A stretch of DNA of 13,176 nucleotides from Tissierellaceae bacterium (GCA_029264075.1 JARICQ010000074.1:1-13176), one strand, 5' to 3'. Numbered from the stretch's first letter, positions 1 to 7,086 are shown. Notes: generated by a model not told the origin, from the letters alone. Program-made: numbers and translations.

Positions 1-210
1 CAGGCTACAAGACTTAATATCAAGGATGATAAGGGAGAAGATGTAAAGATTATAAATAGTGATATCAAAATGGATAAAGATAATTTGGATGAATTTGTAG
101 TCCAATTTGAAGCCTTAGATCCAAATAGACAATATTTCTTTAGCACTACAGATTTAAACAATGTTGAAACTGAAGAAAGTATGAAGTTTAGGATAGAATT
201 GAAAAAATAA
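1..210 (+). CDS. 3' end of an unrecognised protein (partial)
   Basis: Frame 1 is open from the first base to a TAA at 208-210, giving the last 69 residues of a protein that begins outside the window. The fragment is hydrophilic and rich in Asp, Glu, Lys and Asn, has no membrane segment and no cysteine, and ends in FRIELKK. Alternating hydrophobic residues (EFVVQFEALDP, then QYFFST) suggest beta strands, as in an Ig-like or fibronectin-like surface domain, but this is only an impression. I do not recognise the family. A strong terminator follows 54 bases later, so this is the last gene of its transcript. Confidence 0.7.
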   Translation, partial: QATRLNIKDDKGEDVKIINSDIKMDKDNLDEFVVQFEALDPNRQYFFSTTDLNNVETEESMKFRIELKK

Positions 211-264
211 ATCTCTAGAAATTAAATAGGACTGTAAAACTAGTAGTTCTCATATTTTTTGACC

Positions 265-318
265 ACTCCCTCTAAGTGACAGATTTCTTTTAAATCTGTC
301 ACTTAGAGGGAGTATTTC
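265..318 (+). terminator. Strong intrinsic terminator hairpin
   Basis: Two perfectly complementary 22-base arms (265-286 and 292-313) enclose a 5-base loop (287-291). ATTTCTTTAT follows, a broken T-tract. The hairpin ends the transcript of the partial gene at 1-210. The arm edges (CTCCCTCTAAG and AGGGAGTATTT) closely resemble those of the hairpin at 6958-7004. Confidence 0.85.
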
Positions 319-337
319 TTTATAGAGATTAAATCTC

Positions 338-366
338 TTATTTTTGTTCTGAAAATAGGGTATAAT
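338..366 (+). promoter_or_regulatory. Candidate promoter for the phosphodiesterase gene
   Basis: A consensus -10 box TATAAT lies at 361-366. The best -35 at 17-base spacing is the weak TTATTT at 338-343. A 15-base palindrome, AGAGATT-A-AATCTCT (324-338), abuts the -35 and could be a repressor or activator site. The -10 is convincing; the -35 is poor. Confidence 0.5.
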
Positions 367-412
367 AAATCAGAGGACTGATTAGAAAGTTATCTAATTG
401 ATGGAGGGAAAG

Positions 413-2218
413 ATGGATAGAAGAAGATTGAGTATAAAAAACACACTAAAGAATTCTTTTGGTATGATCTATGAGACATGGATATACATATTATTATTTG
501 AACTAATTTATAAGGCTTTGATATTGCTTTTATTTAAGCCTTTTTTAAATATAATTGTTTCCTTATTTATCAGAGCTGGTGGATACGATGTTTTAGTAAA
601 TGAAGACATATCACAGATTTTATTGAGCTTTACAGGCATTTTAATGGTTATAGTTCTGATTACCTTGTCTGTGATCCTTATATATTATGAATTTGTTGTA
701 ATCTTGTTGATACTAGATAGGGGCAAAAACAAAGAAAAAATAAGATTATTGGATATTACTGAAGGTGCATTATTAAAGTTGAGAAATGTAATAAAGAATA
801 AAAATACTGGACTAGCACTTTATATTTTATTTTTAATACCAATATTAAATATAGGGATCCAATCTTCGCTCTTGCCAACCTTGTCTATACCAGACTTTAT
901 TACGGGTGAAGTTTCTAAATATCCAGGGGGTGAAATAGTATTCTTTATACTAACCCTTGCCTTGATATATTTATTTGCCAAGCTATTCATAGTCCTACCT
1001 GTAATGCTATTTAGCGATAAATCCTTTAAGGAAGCTAGAAGAATTAGTTTTAGAACAATAAAGGGCCAAGGATTTAAGATTGCATTTTTGATAATAATGG
1101 GGATGGCAATTTGGCTGGCACTGACTTATCTACCCTTTATGATACTTGAAAATACTCAGTTTATACTTCTAAGGATATTAAGAGTTATATCTAATTTCTC
1201 TATGATGGTATTTACCTTACTTATTTCTCCCTTTATACTATCAATAAGCCTTGAAAGTTACAATTCTTATACTTCTCTTGGGCTAATTAAGAGAGAAGAG
1301 GTCGATGAAAAAATAGAATTGGGATATATTGGTAGAAAACTTTGGAAGCTACTAGAAAAAACATTTGAACTTATACAAGTTTTAATAGTAAAAATTAAAA
1401 GCCATGCAAAGATATTTATTCTCTTATTACTAGTTATTTTAATAGTTTTAAATCTATATATCGAGAGAAATCTAGGGCCAATTGTAGATAAGCCACTAGT
1501 GATAGGCCATAGGGGAGGATACTACGGGATTGAGAATACTATAGATACAATATTATTTGTGGGAGATAATGGGGCTGATTATGTTGAGATGGATATACTA
1601 CTCACCAAGGACAATATTCCTGTTGTCATACATGACAACAATTTAAAGCGATTGGCAAATATATCTAAAAATATAAGTGATCTGACCCTAGAAGAGGTCA
1701 AGGCTATAACTATAAGATCTGGAGATGAGGAAGATAAAATTCCTTCTCTAGAAGAGCTTGCAAGAGAAGTGAAGGGAAGGACTAAGTTGTTGGTAGAATT
1801 TAAGAGGCATGGCAAAGAAAAAGCTAGCATAGTAGACAAGGCTGTTGAAATATTAGATAAGGAAGGAATATTGGAAGAAACTATATTTCATACATCAGAA
1901 TATGAGCTGATAGAGGAATTTAATGAAAAATATGAGGATTTACCAATAGGATATGTTTTTATAGGAAAAATAGGAACCTTCTCAGCTAAAAAGATGTCAA
2001 ATCTTCCTGTAGATTTCATAAGTGCTGAGGACTCACTGATAAATAAAAAAATGATAAGAGAGGCTCACAGGGCCGGTAAGCCAGTTTTCGCGTGGACCAT
2101 CAATGATGATTACAAGGTAGAAATCTTACTCGAGCTCGGTGTAGATGGTATAATTACCGATTATCCAATAGAAACCTTGCCAATAATAGATAAATACAAG
2201 GAATACAATTTAAAGTGA
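413..2218 (+). CDS. Membrane-anchored glycerophosphodiester phosphodiesterase
   Basis: Predicted to hydrolyse glycerophosphodiesters to glycerol 3-phosphate and an alcohol, acting on lipid head groups or (lipo)teichoic-acid-like polymers. The roughly 350 N-terminal residues carry about seven or eight hydrophobic helices, matching the membrane domain often joined to this enzyme in Firmicutes. The C-terminal GDPD domain starts after the last helix. It shows the family signature: H366-R367 in IGHRGG, E374-N375, E392 and D394 in VEMD, and H407-D408 in VIHD; these are the acid-base histidines and metal-binding acids. WTINDD and GVDGIITDYP near the end are also typical. ATG 413 (601 residues) is chosen because GGAGGG at 403-408 is well placed for it; TTG 398 and ATG 401 lie in or before that site. 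The substrate is not shown by the sequence. It ends in TGA, so TGA is a working stop here. Confidence 0.9.
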   Translation: MDRRRLSIKNTLKNSFGMIYETWIYILLFELIYKALILLLFKPFLNIIVSLFIRAGGYDVLVNEDISQILLSFTGILMVIVLITLSVILIYYEFVVILLILDRGKNKEKIRLLDITEGALLKLRNVIKNKNTGLALYILFLIPILNIGIQSSLLPTLSIPDFITGEVSKYPGGEIVFFILTLALIYLFAKLFIVLPVMLFSDKSFKEARRISFRTIKGQGFKIAFLIIMGMAIWLALTYLPFMILENTQFILLRILRVISNFSMMVFTLLISPFILSISLESYNSYTSLGLIKREEVDEKIELGYIGRKLWKLLEKTFELIQVLIVKIKSHAKIFILLLLVILIVLNLYIERNLGPIVDKPLVIGHRGGYYGIENTIDTILFVGDNGADYVEMDILLTKDNIPVVIHDNNLKRLANISKNISDLTLEEVKAITIRSGDEEDKIPSLEELAREVKGRTKLLVEFKRHGKEKASIVDKAVEILDKEGILEETIFHTSEYELIEEFNEKYEDLPIGYVFIGKIGTFSAKKMSNLPVDFISAEDSLINKKMIREAHRAGKPVFAWTINDDYKVEILLELGVDGIITDYPIETLPIIDKYKEYNLK

Positions 2219-2264
2219 TTATTGGTATATGGAAAAGTATAATCATTTGAAGGAGGGCAAGTTT

Positions 2265-3110
2265 ATGAAGTTTGACAAGTATCAGGCTGCGGGCAATGAT
2301 TTCATTGTCATCAATGGCTTGGAGAGATCGGGTCTAGACTATAATAATTTGGCACTTAAGATCTGTGATAGACATTTTGGGATAGGTGCTGATGGTATAT
2401 TGGTCTGTGAGGCTAGTGATCTAGGAGATATAAGGATGCTTTACTACAATAGCGACGGATCCCAGGGGGAAATGTGCGGAAATGGAATCAGATGCTTTGC
2501 CAAGTACATATACGACCATGATATAGTGAAAAAAGACAATATTTCAATTGAGACTCTGGCAGGCATCAAGTATGTCTATATAGAAGTAGATAAGCGTGGG
2601 GAGGCAGAGAGTATAAAGGTAGATATGGGCTATCCCTTATTTGAATCGTCAAAGATTCCCTTTGCACTAGAAAGAGGAGAAGTCTTGAAAGAGGAGATAT
2701 GTATAGGCGGTGAGAGTTATTCTTTTTCTGCTGTGAATACTGGTGTGCCCCATCTAGTTATATTTGTAGATGATATTGATAATTACGATATAGATTCTTT
2801 AGGAAAGAATTTAGAAAGTCATTCGCTTTTTCCTCAAAAGACAAATGTAAATTTTGTAGAGATAATAGATAGAAAAAATATAAATATCTATACCTGGGAG
2901 CGAGGAGCAAGTAGAACTCTTGGATGTGGTACCGGCTCATGTGCTAGTGTGGTGATAGGAAACAAACTAAATCTAGTTGATAACCGAGTAGATGTAAAGA
3001 CTGAAGGTGGATATTTGTCTGTAAAGATAGATGAGGATTGGAAGATATATATGTCAGGAGATGCTGTCCATATAGGAGCTGGAGATTTTTATCTCTATAG
3101 TAATATATAA
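2265..3110 (+). CDS. dapF: Diaminopimelate epimerase
   Basis: Interconverts LL- and meso-2,6-diaminopimelate in the cytoplasm, supplying meso-DAP for lysine and peptidoglycan. The protein of 281 residues has normal length for the family. It starts with the N-terminal signature YQAAGNDFIVING and carries both catalytic cysteines in their hallmark settings: Cys71 in MCGNGIRC and Cys221 in GCGTGSCAS. The fold's internal repeat places one cysteine in each half. ATG 2265 follows AGGAGGGC (2251-2258) by seven bases; upstream in-frame codons reaching 2229 lack a ribosome site and precede the conserved start of the family. It begins 46 bases after the phosphodiesterase stop and is probably co-transcribed with it. 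A separate meso-DAP dehydrogenase is encoded at 10613-11590. Confidence 0.96.
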   Translation: MKFDKYQAAGNDFIVINGLERSGLDYNNLALKICDRHFGIGADGILVCEASDLGDIRMLYYNSDGSQGEMCGNGIRCFAKYIYDHDIVKKDNISIETLAGIKYVYIEVDKRGEAESIKVDMGYPLFESSKIPFALERGEVLKEEICIGGESYSFSAVNTGVPHLVIFVDDIDNYDIDSLGKNLESHSLFPQKTNVNFVEIIDRKNINIYTWERGASRTLGCGTGSCASVVIGNKLNLVDNRVDVKTEGGYLSVKIDEDWKIYMSGDAVHIGAGDFYLYSNI

Positions 3111-3118
3111 TTCCTGGG

Positions 3119-3135
3119 CCTATATACTATATAGG
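3119..3135. repeat. Short palindrome over the amidase ribosome site
   Basis: CCTATATA-C-TATATAGG is a perfect 17-base inverted repeat. Its 3' end overlaps the AGGAGG (3133-3138) of the next gene, so an RNA hairpin could partly mask that site. It may equally be a protein-binding site. Confidence 0.4.
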
Positions 3136-3146
3136 AGGGGATTTGG

Positions 3147-3824
3147 ATGGATAAGTTTAAAATATTAGATTTTGAAGGGATAAAAGAAATTTTAAGTAAG
3201 ATTAGTTTTAGGCAGCTTCATATTCATCACACATGGAAGCCGGCCCATAGTTCATTTGATGGGGGAAATCACATTGCCCTGCAAGCAGCTATGAAAAGCT
3301 TCCATGTGGATTTTAATGGATGGAATGATATAGGCCAGCATCTCAGTCTGATGCCAGATGGAAAATGGATAAGTGGAAGAGATTTGCGAAAAGACCCTGC
3401 TTCAATTAAGGGATGGAACAAGGGTGCCCTTGCGGTTGAAATGATAGGAAACTTTGACACAGCTGGAACTGGGGAATACAATGGACTGGGATATGACAAG
3501 CTGGAAGGAGAGCAGAAGCTGGAGATCTTAAAGCTTATAAGGTATTTTGGTGGGAGATTTGGATATGAAAGGATAGTTTTTCACAGGGAGGGTCCCGGAG
3601 TCAGGAAGACCTGTCCAGGAACTAGCTTAAATAAGGAGATGCTCATAGACGAAGCAAAGGATTTGGAAGCTTATCTAGAAGATGGAAATATTAGTCCTTG
3701 GGCAAGGGATGCCATAGATTGGGCAAGAGAAAATGACTTGGTCTATAGAATAGATCCCAAGGAAAACATAAGTTTAGAGAGGTTTTTGACAATAATGCAC
3801 AGATTTAGTAAATTAAATATATAG
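3147..3824 (+). CDS. N-acetylmuramoyl-L-alanine amidase with SLH-like tail
   Basis: A zinc amidase of the Amidase_2/PGRP type, predicted to cleave the bond between N-acetylmuramic acid and the stem peptide. Residues about 20-175 form the domain: LHIHHTW (zinc ligand H27 or H28), WNDIGQHLSLMPDG, EMIGNFD (98-104), and FHREGP...KTCPGT with H146, K154 and C156, matching the His-Lys-Cys pattern of T7-lysozyme-type amidases. Residues about 183-222 (SPWARDAIDWARENDLV, then ISLERFLTIMHRF) resemble one S-layer homology repeat. ATG 3147 follows AGGAGGGG. There is no signal peptide or membrane segment, so export would need a holin or another route, as for phage endolysins; a cytoplasmic recycling role is the alternative. 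No other phage gene is nearby. At 225 residues the protein appears complete. Confidence 0.85.
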   Translation: MDKFKILDFEGIKEILSKISFRQLHIHHTWKPAHSSFDGGNHIALQAAMKSFHVDFNGWNDIGQHLSLMPDGKWISGRDLRKDPASIKGWNKGALAVEMIGNFDTAGTGEYNGLGYDKLEGEQKLEILKLIRYFGGRFGYERIVFHREGPGVRKTCPGTSLNKEMLIDEAKDLEAYLEDGNISPWARDAIDWARENDLVYRIDPKENISLERFLTIMHRFSKLNI

Positions 3825-3860
3825 GGTATATTGACGAAATAATATTATAATATAAAAAAG

Positions 3861-3918
3861 ATAATAATCCCAAGGAATTCTAATGTATTTGGATAGATTT
3901 CCTTGGGACTATTATTTT
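3861..3918 (+). terminator. Intrinsic terminator after the amidase gene
   Basis: Arms 3861-3877 and 3899-3915 pair over 17 positions with one A-C mismatch (3867/3909), around a GC-rich core TCCCAAGGAA/TTCCTTGGGA and a 21-base loop. A short T run follows. It separates the dapF-amidase group from the GntR module. Confidence 0.75.
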
Positions 3919-3928
3919 CAAAAAAACC

Positions 3929-3970
3929 TTGACAATATGAATGTAACAGTGTACTATATAACTAACACAC
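3929..3970 (+). promoter_or_regulatory. Promoter and likely operator of the GntR-ABC module
   Basis: A perfect -35 TTGACA (3929-3934) and a -10 TACTAT (3952-3957) are spaced by 17 bases. GTGT (3949-3952) and ACAC (3965-3968, repeated by 3967-3970) flank the -10 in inverted orientation, similar in style to operators of YtrA-type GntR repressors, which commonly autoregulate. The promoter is directly visible; the operator is inference. Confidence 0.75.
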
Positions 3971-3998
3971 AAGAGGATTGAAATTTGGAGGTGAAAAA

Positions 3999-4358
3999 AT
4001 GGAATTTAAAGACAATCTGCCAATCTACGTTCAAATAAAAAATCTAATAAAAAAGAAGATTGCCTCAGGAGAACTTAAGAAAGGAGAAAAGCTTCCATCT
4101 GTTAGAGAATTTTCAACTAAGTTAAAGACAAATCCAAATACGGTACAAAGAGCATATTCTGAACTTGAGAGAGAGGATCTTGTATTTACTCAAAGAGGCC
4201 TAGGAACTTTTGTAAGTGAGGATGAAAAGACAATACTAGAGCTTAAAAAGAATATGGCTTCAAATATAGTCAAATCCTTTCTACACGATATGATAGCTAT
4301 AGGATTTAAAGAGGGTGAAATATTAGATTTAATCAAGAAAAATATTAAGGGGGAATAG
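3999..4358 (+). CDS. GntR-family regulator, YtrA type
   Basis: A cytoplasmic DNA-binding repressor, likely controlling its own operon. The 119-residue protein has the N-terminal winged helix (about 1-70) with typical YtrA/GntR wording: PIYVQIKNLIKKKIASGEL, GEKLPSVREFS, NPNTVQRAYSELEREDLV and QRGLGTFV. Only a short helical tail of about 45 residues follows, as in the YtrA subfamily, where it dimerises and holds no large ligand domain. ATG 3999 is preceded by GGAGGTG (3987-3993) at five bases; the in-frame TTG 3978 has no such site. The gene stops two bases before the ATPase gene. In this family the inducer is often a cell-envelope stress such as a wall-active antibiotic, but nothing here identifies it. 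Confidence 0.92.
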   Translation: MEFKDNLPIYVQIKNLIKKKIASGELKKGEKLPSVREFSTKLKTNPNTVQRAYSELEREDLVFTQRGLGTFVSEDEKTILELKKNMASNIVKSFLHDMIAIGFKEGEILDLIKKNIKGE

Positions 4359-4360
4359 GG

Positions 4361-5059
4361 ATGGAGAATATAGTAGAGATAAAGGGATTAACAAAGTCTT
4401 ATTTAAATAAAAAAGCAATCAATGATCTAAACTTAAATCTAGAAAAAGGAAAGGTAATAGGAATACTTGGGCCAAATGGAAGTGGCAAGACTACTTTAAT
4501 CAAGATACTTACAGGAATACTCAGACAGTCAAGGGGTGAGGTATTGATAGATGGAGAGAAACCAGGGGCCTATACAAAATCAATAGTTTCTTATTTGCCA
4601 GATAGAAATTTTCTCTATGACTGGATGAGTGTAGAAGATGCAATTGAATTTTACAATGACTTCTATGAAGATTTTGATAAGACTAAGGCCTATGAGCTTT
4701 TAGACTTTATGAAGTTAGACAAAAAAGACAAGGTAAAGGCTCTTTCAAAGGGTATGCATGAAAAACTAAATTTGACCCTTGTCCTATCTAGAGAAGCCAA
4801 GCTATATGTACTGGACGAACCTATCGCAGGAGTAGACCCTGTAGCCCGTGATCAGATACTAGATGCTATAATTAAAAACTACAATGAAGATAGTACTATG
4901 CTAATCACAACGCACCTGGTAAGGGATATAGAGGCTGTATTTGATGAAGTTATATTTTTAAAGGATGGACAAATATATATGCAAGGAAATGCAGAAAAAT
5001 TGAGAGAAGAAAAACATATGCAAATAGATGACCTATATAAGGAAATATTTGCTGAATAG
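4361..5059 (+). CDS. ABC transporter ATP-binding protein
   Basis: The ATPase subunit of an ABC exporter, expected to bind the cytoplasmic face of the membrane protein encoded next. The 232 residues contain Walker A GPNGSGKTT (37-45), a signature loop reading LSKGM (128-132) in place of LSGGQ, Walker B with catalytic glutamate LYVLDEP (148-154), the D-loop GVDP and H-loop His185. The diverged LSKGM signature is common in the CcmA/YtrB-like subgroup that is often paired with GntR regulators. ATG 4361 follows an AAGGGGG site at the end of the regulator gene. The transported compound cannot be inferred. Confidence 0.93.
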   Translation: MENIVEIKGLTKSYLNKKAINDLNLNLEKGKVIGILGPNGSGKTTLIKILTGILRQSRGEVLIDGEKPGAYTKSIVSYLPDRNFLYDWMSVEDAIEFYNDFYEDFDKTKAYELLDFMKLDKKDKVKALSKGMHEKLNLTLVLSREAKLYVLDEPIAGVDPVARDQILDAIIKNYNEDSTMLITTHLVRDIEAVFDEVIFLKDGQIYMQGNAEKLREEKHMQIDDLYKEIFAE

Positions 5060-5069
5060 GAGGATTAAA

Positions 5070-5951
5070 ATGAGAAAATATATGAAGTATGAGATAAAGG
5101 GAACTTATAAGTTTATTCTAGGAATACTGGCTGTAGTCTTGATTGCATCATCAGTCATACAGTTTAATATCTTGAGTGAAATAAATACAATTGAAAGAAC
5201 TGGTGGATTTGCAAGTGATGGATTTAGGGCCTTGACCCTGATAACATCTATCCTAGTTATATTTGGAGCTTTTTTAACGGCATTTTTCTTTATAGTTGGA
5301 TCCTTTAGAAAAGAGCTATATGATGATAGGGGCTATTTGACATTTACCCTTCCCCTGACAGGTAGGCAAATACTCGGGTCAAAGTTACTAGTGTCCTTAC
5401 TTTGGTATCTGGTACTAGGAGCAGGAATCGCAATCTACAACATGGTCCTAGCACTCATATTATTTGAAAATGACATTTCATATATGATAAGGACAATATT
5501 GCAGTCTATAGATATTAGCTTTATATCCCTACTTATTATAAGCATCGTATCTACTCTTGTGACATTGATTCTTATATATTTTGCAATAGCACTTAGCAGG
5601 GTCACTATAAGAAATAAAAAGATTGGAGGTATCTGGTTTCTCTTATTTATAGTTCTCAATATGATGGTTACTTTTTTGACCTATCAGTTTAGTGGTTTGC
5701 TTCCATATTATTTAAATGTGAGCGACTTCAGTATAGAGCATATTTATAATATAAGTAGCTTTATGATGGGACCAGGAAACTCTTATAGTGGTGGTATGCA
5801 AATCTTAAGCAATGGTTCAAATGCACTGATGTTTATAGGAAGTGACTTCAAACCGTATTTAAATATATTTGGAGTTTTATTTCAGATAATAGTTATAGTG
5901 GCTGGATTTTTGGGAACTGGTTACCTGATAGAAAAGAAAATAGACCTATAA
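5070..5951 (+). CDS. ABC transporter membrane subunit (ABC-2-like)
   Basis: An integral membrane protein of 293 residues, presumed to be the permease partner of the preceding ATPase. Six hydrophobic segments are visible, beginning with ILGILAVVLIASSVIQ and ending with FQIIVIVAGFLGTGYLIEKK. The order (one helix, a short outside loop, then LTLITSILVIFGAFLTAFFF followed by a cytoplasmic RKELYDDRGYLTFTLPLTG coupling-like stretch) fits ABC-2 permeases. ATG 5070 is chosen because AGGAGG (5058-5063) overlaps the ATPase stop and is well placed; the upstream in-frame codons back to 5028 lie inside the ATPase gene. Regulator, ATPase and permease form one tight operon. A role in antimicrobial peptide or envelope-stress defence is plausible but unproven. 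Confidence 0.85.
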   Translation: MRKYMKYEIKGTYKFILGILAVVLIASSVIQFNILSEINTIERTGGFASDGFRALTLITSILVIFGAFLTAFFFIVGSFRKELYDDRGYLTFTLPLTGRQILGSKLLVSLLWYLVLGAGIAIYNMVLALILFENDISYMIRTILQSIDISFISLLIISIVSTLVTLILIYFAIALSRVTIRNKKIGGIWFLLFIVLNMMVTFLTYQFSGLLPYYLNVSDFSIEHIYNISSFMMGPGNSYSGGMQILSNGSNALMFIGSDFKPYLNIFGVLFQIIVIVAGFLGTGYLIEKKIDL

Positions 5952-5960
5952 ATTTAGATA

Positions 5961-5987
5961 AAAAAAGGGTAGCTCAATTGAGCTACC
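5961..5987 (-). terminator. Terminator of the small minus-strand gene, probably bidirectional
   Basis: A perfect 20-base palindrome (5968-5987, arms GGTAGCTCAA and TTGAGCTACC) is followed on the minus strand by a run of six T (5961-5966). It contains the TAG stop of the minus-strand gene. On the plus strand the tail is weaker (TTCTATTTT), but it probably also ends the GntR-ABC operon. Confidence 0.8.
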
Positions 5988-6192
5988 TTCTATTTTCATC
6001 ATCTACCCATTTTTTTGCTTTTTCTACTTCATCTTCTGTAGGAACTGAAACATTTGAACCTTCAATCTTACACTCTGTATCTGCGTAAACATCAGATTGA
6101 CTTGGCTCAATTTTAGAATCTTTTTCACCCTTGTAGGATCCTGTGGTTGGTTTTTTCTTATCATCATTTAAATTTCTTTTTTCTTTATCCAT
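5983..6192 (-). CDS. Small hydrophilic protein of unknown function
   Basis: I do not recognise this 69-residue protein. It is rich in Lys, Asp, Glu, Ser and Thr, low in hydrophobic residues, has one cysteine (DTECKIEG) and no signal peptide or membrane segment; it may be intrinsically disordered. The C-terminal third (PTEDEVEKAKKWVDDENRR) could form an amphipathic helix. It is probably a real gene: GAGGAGGA lies at the right distance before ATG 6192, a terminator overlaps its stop, and it fills the gap between two plus-strand genes. A candidate minus-strand promoter lies upstream. It faces the ABC operon tail to tail and runs divergently from the stress-protein gene. Confidence 0.7.
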   Translation of the reverse strand: MDKEKRNLNDDKKKPTTGSYKGEKDSKIEPSQSDVYADTECKIEGSNVSVPTEDEVEKAKKWVDDENRR

Positions 6193-6242
6193 TATAAATC
6201 CTCCTCTTTAGAATATATAATTTTCCTTATTTCTTACTCATA

Positions 6243-6271
6243 ATTATATATACCCTAAACTTAAAAAATAA
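6243..6271 (-). promoter_or_regulatory. Candidate promoter of the small minus-strand gene
   Basis: On the minus strand, TATAAT (6243-6248) is preceded by TTATTT (6266-6271) at 17 bases. A GGGTAT hexamer (6250-6255) sits just before the -10. The same weak -35 and a GGGTATA context occur at the phosphodiesterase promoter (338-366). Confidence 0.45.
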
Positions 6272-6333
6272 CACATTACTTAACTTTAATTTTAAAAAAC
6301 ATATGGACTTTTTAAAAATAAAGATTAGAGGGT

Positions 6334-6373
6334 GTTTTGGAAGTCTATTAAGGGGTAAATTTTACTTAAGTAA
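6334..6373 (+). promoter_or_regulatory. Possible general-stress-type promoter and palindrome
   Basis: GTTTTG (6334-6339) and GGGTAA (6353-6358), 13 bases apart, resemble the sigma-B consensus GTTTAA / GGGTAT. A 12-base palindrome TTACTTAAGTAA (6362-6373) lies where transcription would start. Many Clostridia lack sigma-B, so this is tentative; no good housekeeping promoter was found for this gene. Confidence 0.25.
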
Positions 6374-6401
6374 GGGATATATTTTGACAGGAGGAGAGTT
6401 T

Positions 6402-6947
6402 ATGGATAGAAATATAGAGATATATGATGAAGAAACAAAGGTAATAAAAAGAATAGAAGAGCTAAAAGAGCGTGGATTTAAAGAAACTGATATGTATATA
6501 ATGACAGATGATGACAATGATGTTGCTATTTTGAGAGGAATGACAGGAGTAATCATCAAAGAAGATGATGATTCACTTTGGGACAGGTTTAAGAGTTTCT
6601 TATCAAGGAAAGATTCGGTTATAGATGCTTTCAATAGAATGAAGATAGATGAAGAGGATAGGGACTTCTACTATGAACAAGTTCAAAGTGGAAAGATTTT
6701 ATTGTATGTGGACAAGGAGTATATCCAGTATTACAATCTACATGAAGACGGAAAATTCAGACCTATAGTACCACCAGAAGCTTCACATGATCCTGATCAA
6801 GAAGATGTAGAAAACATGTCAGAAGAAGCTCCAAAAGATATAAAAGAGGAATTTGGATTAGATAATCAACCCCCAAGTCCAGAGGAAAGAAGAGACAAGG
6901 CAAAAATAGATTTCCTGATAGAAGAAGAGAGAAATAGATTTAAGTAA
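6402..6947 (+). CDS. YflT / general stress protein 17M-like protein
   Basis: The first 100 or so residues resemble the YflT/GsiB-17M-type domain of Firmicutes: a start like IEIYDEETKVIKRIEELKERGF, then a strand-helix pattern with TDDDNDV, ending in the strand QSGKILLYVD. The biochemical role of this family is unknown; in Bacillus its members belong to the general stress response. The protein of 181 residues is strongly acidic, and its C-terminal 60 residues (PPEASHDPDQED onward) are low-complexity, Pro/Glu/Asp-rich and probably disordered. ATG 6402 is used because AGGAGGAG at 6389-6396 precedes it; in-frame codons back to 6303 encode an unrelated-looking stretch and hold the possible promoter. 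A terminator follows at 6958. Confidence 0.7.
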   Translation: MDRNIEIYDEETKVIKRIEELKERGFKETDMYIMTDDDNDVAILRGMTGVIIKEDDDSLWDRFKSFLSRKDSVIDAFNRMKIDEEDRDFYYEQVQSGKILLYVDKEYIQYYNLHEDGKFRPIVPPEASHDPDQEDVENMSEEAPKDIKEEFGLDNQPPSPEERRDKAKIDFLIEEERNRFK

Positions 6948-6957
6948 AAGAAATATG

Positions 6958-7011
6958 CTCCCCCTAAGATATTAAGATTGCAGGAAATCTGATATCAGGG
7001 GGAGTATTTTT
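6958..7011 (+). terminator. Intrinsic terminator after the stress-protein gene
   Basis: CTCCCCCT (6958-6965) pairs perfectly with AGGGGGAG (6997-7004). Inner segments GATAT and AGATT pair with ATATC and AATCT around a short loop. TATTTTT (7005-7011) follows. Its outer arms and tail resemble those of the hairpin at 265-313. Confidence 0.85.
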
Positions 7012-7012
7012 A

Positions 7013-7041
7013 TATAAAATAGGAATACTATATGTTATACT
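7013..7041 (+). promoter_or_regulatory. Candidate extended -10 promoter
   Basis: TGTTATACT (7033-7041) forms an extended -10 with TATACT at 7036-7041. The -35 region (TATAAA, 7013-7018) is poor. It would drive the genes from 7087 onward, immediately after the terminator. Confidence 0.5.
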
Positions 7042-7086
7042 ATTATTAGAAAAACATATTGAGACATATTAAATAGGGGAATAGAG

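Noticed and set aside
1579..1839. Minus-strand open frame inside the phosphodiesterase gene
   Set aside because: It mirrors the conserved GDPD catalytic domain on the other strand and lacks start signals.
3831..3851. TTGACG followed by TATAAT as a promoter
   Set aside because: The spacer is only 9 bases, and the site lies just before a terminator with no gene to drive.
6303..6401. N-terminal extension of the YflT-like protein from ATG 6303
   Set aside because: There is no ribosome site at 6303, whereas ATG 6402 has AGGAGGAG, and the extra residues do not fit the family.
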